NCBI GenBank assembly: GCA_025594325.1
Contig: JANHCV010000003.1
Span: forward strand, 434,001-498,000
Direction of reading: 5' to 3'
Length of the DNA stretch: 64,000 nucleotides
Source of the DNA: Blastocladiella emersonii ATCC 22665
Taxonomy: Eukaryota > Blastocladiomycota > Blastocladiomycetes > Blastocladiales > Blastocladiaceae
Shown: positions 63,172-64,000 of the stretch, one piece after another
Numbering within the stretch: position 1 is the first letter of the stretch
Layout of the letters: each line of letters begins with the position of its first letter
Notes under the pieces: model-generated
Databases searched by the model: none
What the model saw: the letters and a program-made list of their open reading frames with translations, nothing else
What the model was told of the DNA's origin: nothing
Position numbers and translations under genes: made by a program

Positions 63172-63764
63172 CTAGTGCTCGAGCGACTTGAGCAGCTCCT
63201 GGTCCCACAGGTACAGGCCGAGGCCGTCGGCGCCGACGCGGTTGAGCTGCGTGAGCATGTCGGACAGCTTCTTGATGGCCTCGACCTGCTCGTTGAGGAA
63301 GTTGCCCTCGATGAAGTCGCAGAACTGCGGGTCCGAGTTGGAGTCGGCGAAGCCGTGCAGCTTGAGGAGCGCCTTGTTGACCTGTAGGAAGCGGACGGAC
63401 GGGATAGTTAGCGTCATGCTGGTGGGAATGTGGGCGGTGAGAAGCGACGCACCTCCTTCTCGAGGTTGAGGGTGAACTCGACCGCGTTCTTGGCCGACCC
63501 CCACTCGACCTCGGGCGCGACAATCGACTGCAGGACCACCTTGCCGCCGCGCATGTTCATGTAGTCGATCATCATCTGGGCGTGCTCGCGCTCCTCGTCG
63601 GAAGAAACTTTGAAGAACTTGGCCAGTCCAGGGAGGGCCTGATCGGCCCTCTGGAAGTAGGAATGCATGCTGAGGTAAATGTGCGACGCCTTGAGCTCCA
63701 TGTTCAGCTGGACGTTGAGCCCCTCCTCCGAGGCGGCGGCGTAGTTCTGGCGGGCGAGCGACAT
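63172..63764 (-). CDS. FTH1: Ferritin, heavy-chain (ferroxidase) type
   Basis: Oxidises and stores iron in a 24-subunit shell. Exons (minus) are 63764-63453 and 63381-63172, giving 173 residues, normal for ferritin. Ferroxidase residues are present: Glu23 and Tyr30 in NMELKASHIYLSM, Glu58 and His61 in EEREHAQ, and Glu102 in LNLEKEV. The C-terminal helix ends GLYLWDQELLKSLEH, as in animal H ferritins. No signal peptide, so it is cytosolic. Ferritins of this type are known in some early-branching fungi but absent from most fungi. A TATA box lies about 88 bases upstream. The intron starts GTGCG. Confidence 0.95.
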
Positions 63765-64000
63765 GTTGTTGATGATGGTAGATGCGTAGCAGAAGAGTGA
63801 AGTTGCTTCGTTGTGGAGAGAGAGGAGAGGGAGAGCGAGGGCCCGGCCGCTCTTTATACCCTCCCTCGCCTGGTCTCGGATCCGGCAACGCGGGCGCGGA
63901 TGGGCGACGGAAACACGGCAACGGCAACGGCAGCGGGGAAGCGAAGCGGCGCGCGCTGGTCATCGAGGCGGAGCGAAGTCAAGCCCTGCCGACCCCGATC
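63765..64000 (-). promoter_or_regulatory. FTH1: Ferritin promoter and leader
   Basis: TATAAAG lies on the minus strand at 63858-63852, 88 bases before the start codon. The leader is rich in CT. I saw no convincing iron-responsive hairpin (CAGUGN loop). Confidence 0.6.

Noticed and set aside
1-64000. tRNA and rRNA genes
   Set aside because: I looked for GGTTCRA-type T-arm sequences with matching stems and found none convincing; a dedicated scan could still find one.

Overview
The window looks like nuclear DNA of a GC-rich, flagellated eukaryote, most likely a zoosporic fungus of the Blastocladiomycota type. Genes have many short introns (about 36-75 bases). Most introns start GTACG or GTGCG and end TGTAG/CGTAG, with a CTAAC/CTGAC/CTCAC-like branch site. 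Two axonemal proteins (DRC10/IQCD and CFAP44) sit next to ordinary housekeeping genes. The assignment to phylum is inference; presence of a motile cilium or flagellum is well supported.

Bases 1-10,860 are poor in intact genes. They hold broken coding stretches with recognisable GTACG...TGTAG introns, and a 3.9-kb segment (546-4424) bounded by short inverted repeats and by clusters of the palindrome TGGATCCA, which may be an undescribed DNA transposon. Bases 10,858-25,944 are a cluster of three transposable elements. The first is a 7.5-kb Ty1/copia element with 325-base LTRs, a TGGGT target duplication and a half-tRNA-iMet primer site. Its gag-protease region is replaced by tandem repeats and its pol is decayed. 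The second is a 3.8-kb DIRS-type retroelement with inverted terminal repeats and an internal complementary region, but no tyrosine recombinase. The third is a 3.25-kb two-gene PIF/Harbinger transposon with a TAA duplication and an apparently intact transposase and Myb/SANT-like gene. The copia insertion splits a decayed membrane-protein gene.

Bases 26,039-28,437 carry a gene for an unknown 739-residue protein whose frame is broken only at two homopolymers, followed by about 3 kb without a convincing gene and a decayed minus-strand gene (about 31,500-33,420).

From 33,656 the window is gene-dense, with almost all genes intact: SARAF-like calcium-entry regulator, TIM8, a LYR-like small mitochondrial protein, acetyl-CoA synthetase, splicing factor SYF2, a BTB protein, ribosome-export adaptor NMD3, DRC10, CFAP44, a tandem-UBC E2 enzyme, the NatA subunit NAA15, a diamine acetyltransferase, a PH-like protein, an endosomal-type Na+/H+ exchanger and ferritin. 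Several are divergent pairs sharing 340-630-base promoters. The unusual points are the E2 with a second, cysteine-less UBC domain, the uniform GTACG donor, the C-to-T (CpG) decay pattern shared by the retroelements, and the DIRS element without its integrase.
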